Of a stretch of 64,000 bases of DNA, positions 61,369 to 64,000 are shown piece after piece. The position numbers were made by a program, and so were the translations under genes. Source of the stretch: Adenophora triphylla var. japonica (lineage: Eukaryota; Streptophyta; Magnoliopsida; Asterales; Campanulaceae); assembly GCA_022495995.1 (NCBI GenBank), contig JAFEMH010006955.1:1-64000 (forward strand), read 5' to 3'. The notes beneath the pieces were generated by a model, which was given only the letters and a program-made list of their open reading frames with translations, did no database searches and had not been told where the DNA came from. The first letter of the stretch is position 1. Every line of letters begins with the position of its first letter.

Positions 61369-61860
61369 CCATAATTCTATGCTATTGTAGAGATTCCACA
61401 CACAAATTTAGAGACGAATTCAGAATTGGTCTCCAATTTAGAGACGAATTCTGAATCTGTCTCCAATAAAGAGACGGATTCAGAATTCGTCTCCAATTTA
61501 GAGACAGATTTTAAATCCGTCTCTAATTTAAAAACGAATTCTGAATCCGTCTCTAAATTAGGGATAGATTCAGAATCCGTCTCTAAATTAGAGACGGATT
61601 TTGAATCTGTCTCTAAATTAGCGACGAATTTTGAATCTATCTCTAAACTTTAGAGACAGATGTTGAATTTGTCTCTAAATCAAAGACATATTTTATTCCG
61701 TCTCTAATTTAGAGATACATTTTTTAATCCGTCTCTAATTTAGTGACAGATTCAACATCTGTCACTAAAATTTAGACACATATTTTGTATATGTCTCTAA
61801 ATTAGAGACGGGTTCAAAATATGTCTCTAATTTAGAGAGAGATACAACATCTGTAGCTAA
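61369..61860. repeat. Array of self-complementary GAGACGGATT motifs (left block)
   Basis: About 15 units of roughly 30 bases built on GAGACGGATTCAGAATCCGT and its inverse, separated by CTCTAAATTTAG. Each unit is close to palindromic. This is typical of subterminal repeats of plant DNA transposons. The open frame across it is only the periodic repeat read as amino acids. The first part recurs in direct orientation at 63413-63672. Confidence 0.75.
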
Positions 61861-61893
61861 AATAGCTTTTTTTTTTTTATTTTCTCTATTTTA

Positions 61894-62715
61894 GGGACGG
61901 ACGATAGTATTTACTTTTATAATTTTTTTAATTTTTTTTGAATAAATAAAACTATTTGAGATGTTATTTAGTAGAGAAATTTTTTATAAAAAGTTATATA
62001 AAAAAGCTAATATTTTTTAAAGAAATGAAAGTATATAATTGAAAAAAAGAGGGACGGACAATAGCATTTACTTTTAAAGTTTTTTTTTAATAAATAAAAC
62101 TATTTCAGATGTTATTTAGTAGAATTTTTTTTACAAAAAGTTATATTAAAAAATTAATAAATTTTAAAGAAATGAAAATATATAATAGAAAAAAGATGGA
62201 CTGACAATAGCATTTACTTTTTTAATTTTTAAATTTTTTTTTGAATAAATAAATCTATTTGATATGTTATTTAGTAGGGAAATTTTTTTAAAAAAAAGTT
62301 AATAATTTTTAAATAAATTAAAGTATATAATAGAAAAAAAGAGGGACGGCCAATAGCATTTACTTTTTTCATTTTTTTTAATTTTTTTTTAAATAAACAA
62401 AACTATTTGAGATGTTATTTAGTAGAGAAATTTTTTACTAAAATTTATATTAAAAAGTTAATAATTTTTAAAGAAATGAAAGTATATAATAGAAAGAAAG
62501 AGGGACCGAGAATAGCATTTACTTTTTTAATTTTTTTAATTTTTTTTTTGAATAAATAAAACTATTTGAGATGTTATTTAGTAGGGAAATTTTTTACAAA
62601 AAGTTATATTAAAAAAGTTAATAATTTTTAAAGAAATGAAAGTATATAATAGAAAGAAAGAGGGACGGACAATAGCGTTTAGTTTTTTAATTTTTTTTTA
62701 AAAATTTTTTTTGGA
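61894..62715. repeat. AT-rich tandem repeat, period about 145-160 bases
   Basis: Six units with starts near 61894, 62051, 62198, 62343, 62503 and 62663, each containing GGGACGGACAATAGCATTTA, runs of T, AACTATTTGAGATGTTATTT and a final AAAGTATATAATAGAAA. No coding. It behaves like a small satellite or the interior of a transposon. Confidence 0.8.
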
Positions 62716-62727
62716 TAAATAAAACTG

Positions 62728-62925
62728 TATCTTATACCTTATACCCTATAATATATACCCTATACTTTATACCCTAAATCATATACCTAAACCCTAAATT
62801 CCTATATCCTAAACCTTAAATCATATACCTATACCCTAAACCCTAAATTCTAAATCCCTATATCCTAAACCATAAATCATATACCTATACCTTATACCAT
62901 ATACCCTAAATCATATAATACCTTA
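62728..62925. repeat. Degenerate telomere-like CCCTAAA tract
   Basis: Repeated ATACCCTA, AACCCTAAA and TATCCTAAACC strings. The units are irregular, so this is an interstitial, decayed run related to the plant telomere repeat, not a chromosome end. Confidence 0.65.
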
Positions 62926-62927
62926 CC

Positions 62928-63303
62928 AAGACAGATGATATTCTTTGCAAGGCCTTCGCGAGTACCTTCTCCGGAATAGCTTTATCCTGGTTCCGTGAGC
63001 AAATGTGGGAAGCATCGATAGCTGAAAAATCGTGAGGAGGAGGTTTATGTACCACCTTGCAACAGCAGGAAAGAGAAATAAAACACCGAGATCTTGCTAA
63101 CATTGAGCGAGAGGAAGAACGAAACAACTCTGTGTTATTATAATCGATTCAGAGCCATGACAGACCTGATAGAGGAAAGTTTAACTGAACGGAAGGTGAT
63201 CGTTTGCTTTTACTCCGGACTAAGATCTAGACAATTGATCTATGAACTTTCTACCATAGAGCCTAAGTCAATGTCCGATCTGTACAATGTGCTTACGCCA
63301 TAG
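62928..63303 (+). pseudogene. Ty3/gypsy-type gag fragment
   Basis: Two blocks separated by a stop/frameshift near 63030: TDDILCKAFASTFSGIALSWF (62931 onward), and a 69-codon stretch from 63094 with LSERKNETTLCYYNRFR and VIVCFYSGLRSRQLIYEL. This pattern of aromatic and Arg residues fits the retrotransposon gag capsid family of Ty3/gypsy elements. No pol is attached in the window. It is a dead fragment. Confidence 0.7.
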
Positions 63304-63412
63304 CAATGACAGAAGAGAAAAGTAAGAAGAGGTCTGAAAAACCAGAGACAGACTCAGCTGACGCAAACCAGGATTCAAATGGAAGTGGCTACAAGGGTAA
63401 GAATAGAACTCA

Positions 63413-63672
63413 TAATATTTTATTCCATTATTCTAGGCTAGTGTAGAGAGTCCACACACTAATATAGAGACGAATTCTGAATCCGTCTCCAATTTAGAGA
63501 CGGATTCTGAATCCGTCTCTAAATTAGAGATAGTTTCAAAATCCGTCTCTAAATTAGAGATAGATTCAAAATCCGTCTTTAAAGATAGATTCAGAATCTG
63601 TCTCTATATTAGAGACATATTTTGAATCTATCTCTAATTTAGAAACGGATTTTGAATCTGTCTCTAAATTAG
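63413..63672. repeat. Array of self-complementary GAGACGGATT motifs (right block)
   Basis: Direct repeat of the left block, including the preceding AATATTTTATTCCAT and the string AGTCCACACAC. Together the two blocks enclose the 150-base repeats, the telomere-like tract and the gag fragment. Confidence 0.72.
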
Positions 63673-63673
63673 A

Positions 63674-64000
63674 CACTACTACATTTCTGACCTAATGTAA
63701 CGCCAATTTTCGTTGCATTAGGACCCAAAAACCGTTACATTAGGTCTAATGTAACGCCAAATGGCCGTTGCATTCTCTTGCGTTGCATTAGGTCTAATGC
63801 AACGACATAGTAAGCTAATGTAACGCCAGAGCTTTGGCGTTGCATCAGGTAAATACCTAATGCAACGCCAATTTTAAAACTATATGAACACCTAATGCAA
63901 CGCCAAAAAGAACCTAATGCAACGCCAATTTAAAAAGTGGTTGAATACCTAATGTAACGCCAAAAATTAAATGAGTCCCTAAAATTTATTACATAATTTC
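63674..64000 (+). mobile_element. Left end of a second CACTA-like element (truncated by window)
   Basis: Begins CACTACTACATTTCTG and is followed by more than ten copies of CTAATGCAACGCCAA in both orientations, a subterminal repeat pattern of CACTA-type elements. The other end is beyond the window. Confidence 0.65.

Noticed and set aside
61426..61653. Open frame with periodic SVSNLETDSE-type repeats as a repeat protein
   Set aside because: The periodicity comes from a 30-base self-complementary DNA motif that continues beyond the frame and recurs at 63461.
62728..62925. CCCTAAA-like tract as a chromosome end
   Set aside because: The units are irregular and mixed with ATACCTATA strings, and more transposon sequence follows on the right.

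Overview
This is plant nuclear repeat DNA: AT-rich, packed with Stowaway-type MITEs, LTR retrotransposons primed by an initiator-methionine tRNA site, CACTA elements and a gene fragment from a dynamin-related protein of the DRP3 type. A eudicot is likely, but the species cannot be named from the sequence. No intact host gene with a confident function is visible.

Positions 1-43523 hold a head-to-tail array of a unit of about 3.65 kb: seven copies, plus the first 136 bases of an eighth. Each unit carries a MITE nested inside another MITE. Most also carry a TATA box, a short candidate exon with a good start context, a 153-base GT-AG intron and a second exon; copy 4 has lost this part by deletion. 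Three insertions sit in single copies. Copy 2 has a 458-base Mutator-like hairpin element (4875-5332) and a non-autonomous LTR element (6516-11333, minus strand), which itself contains a Stowaway MITE. Copy 5 has a full-length Copia element (20992-34547, plus strand, called element A here).

Positions 43524-61126 are a second Copia element of the same family on the minus strand (element B). It stops the array in the middle of a unit. Its internal region is interrupted by a CACTA transposon (55630-59794) that has captured several DRP3 exons. The flanks of element B do not form a target-site duplication, and the sequence to its right is not array sequence. A chromosomal rearrangement, recombination between elements or an assembly join is therefore likely at this point.

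Positions 61127-64000 are other repeats: arrays of short self-complementary motifs, an AT-rich tandem repeat of about 150 bases, degenerate telomere-like CCCTAAA runs, a fragment of a Ty3/gypsy-type gag, and the left end of a second CACTA-like element.

Two patterns are not explained by standard annotation. First, all the LTRs carry short stem-loops with changing but self-consistent stems around a near-constant loop (GACTGTACT). Second, copies of the same sequence differ again and again at CAG/CTG triplets, a pattern that looks more like a sequencing artefact in methylated CHG context than mutation. Many apparent frameshifts in elements A and B should be judged with that in mind.
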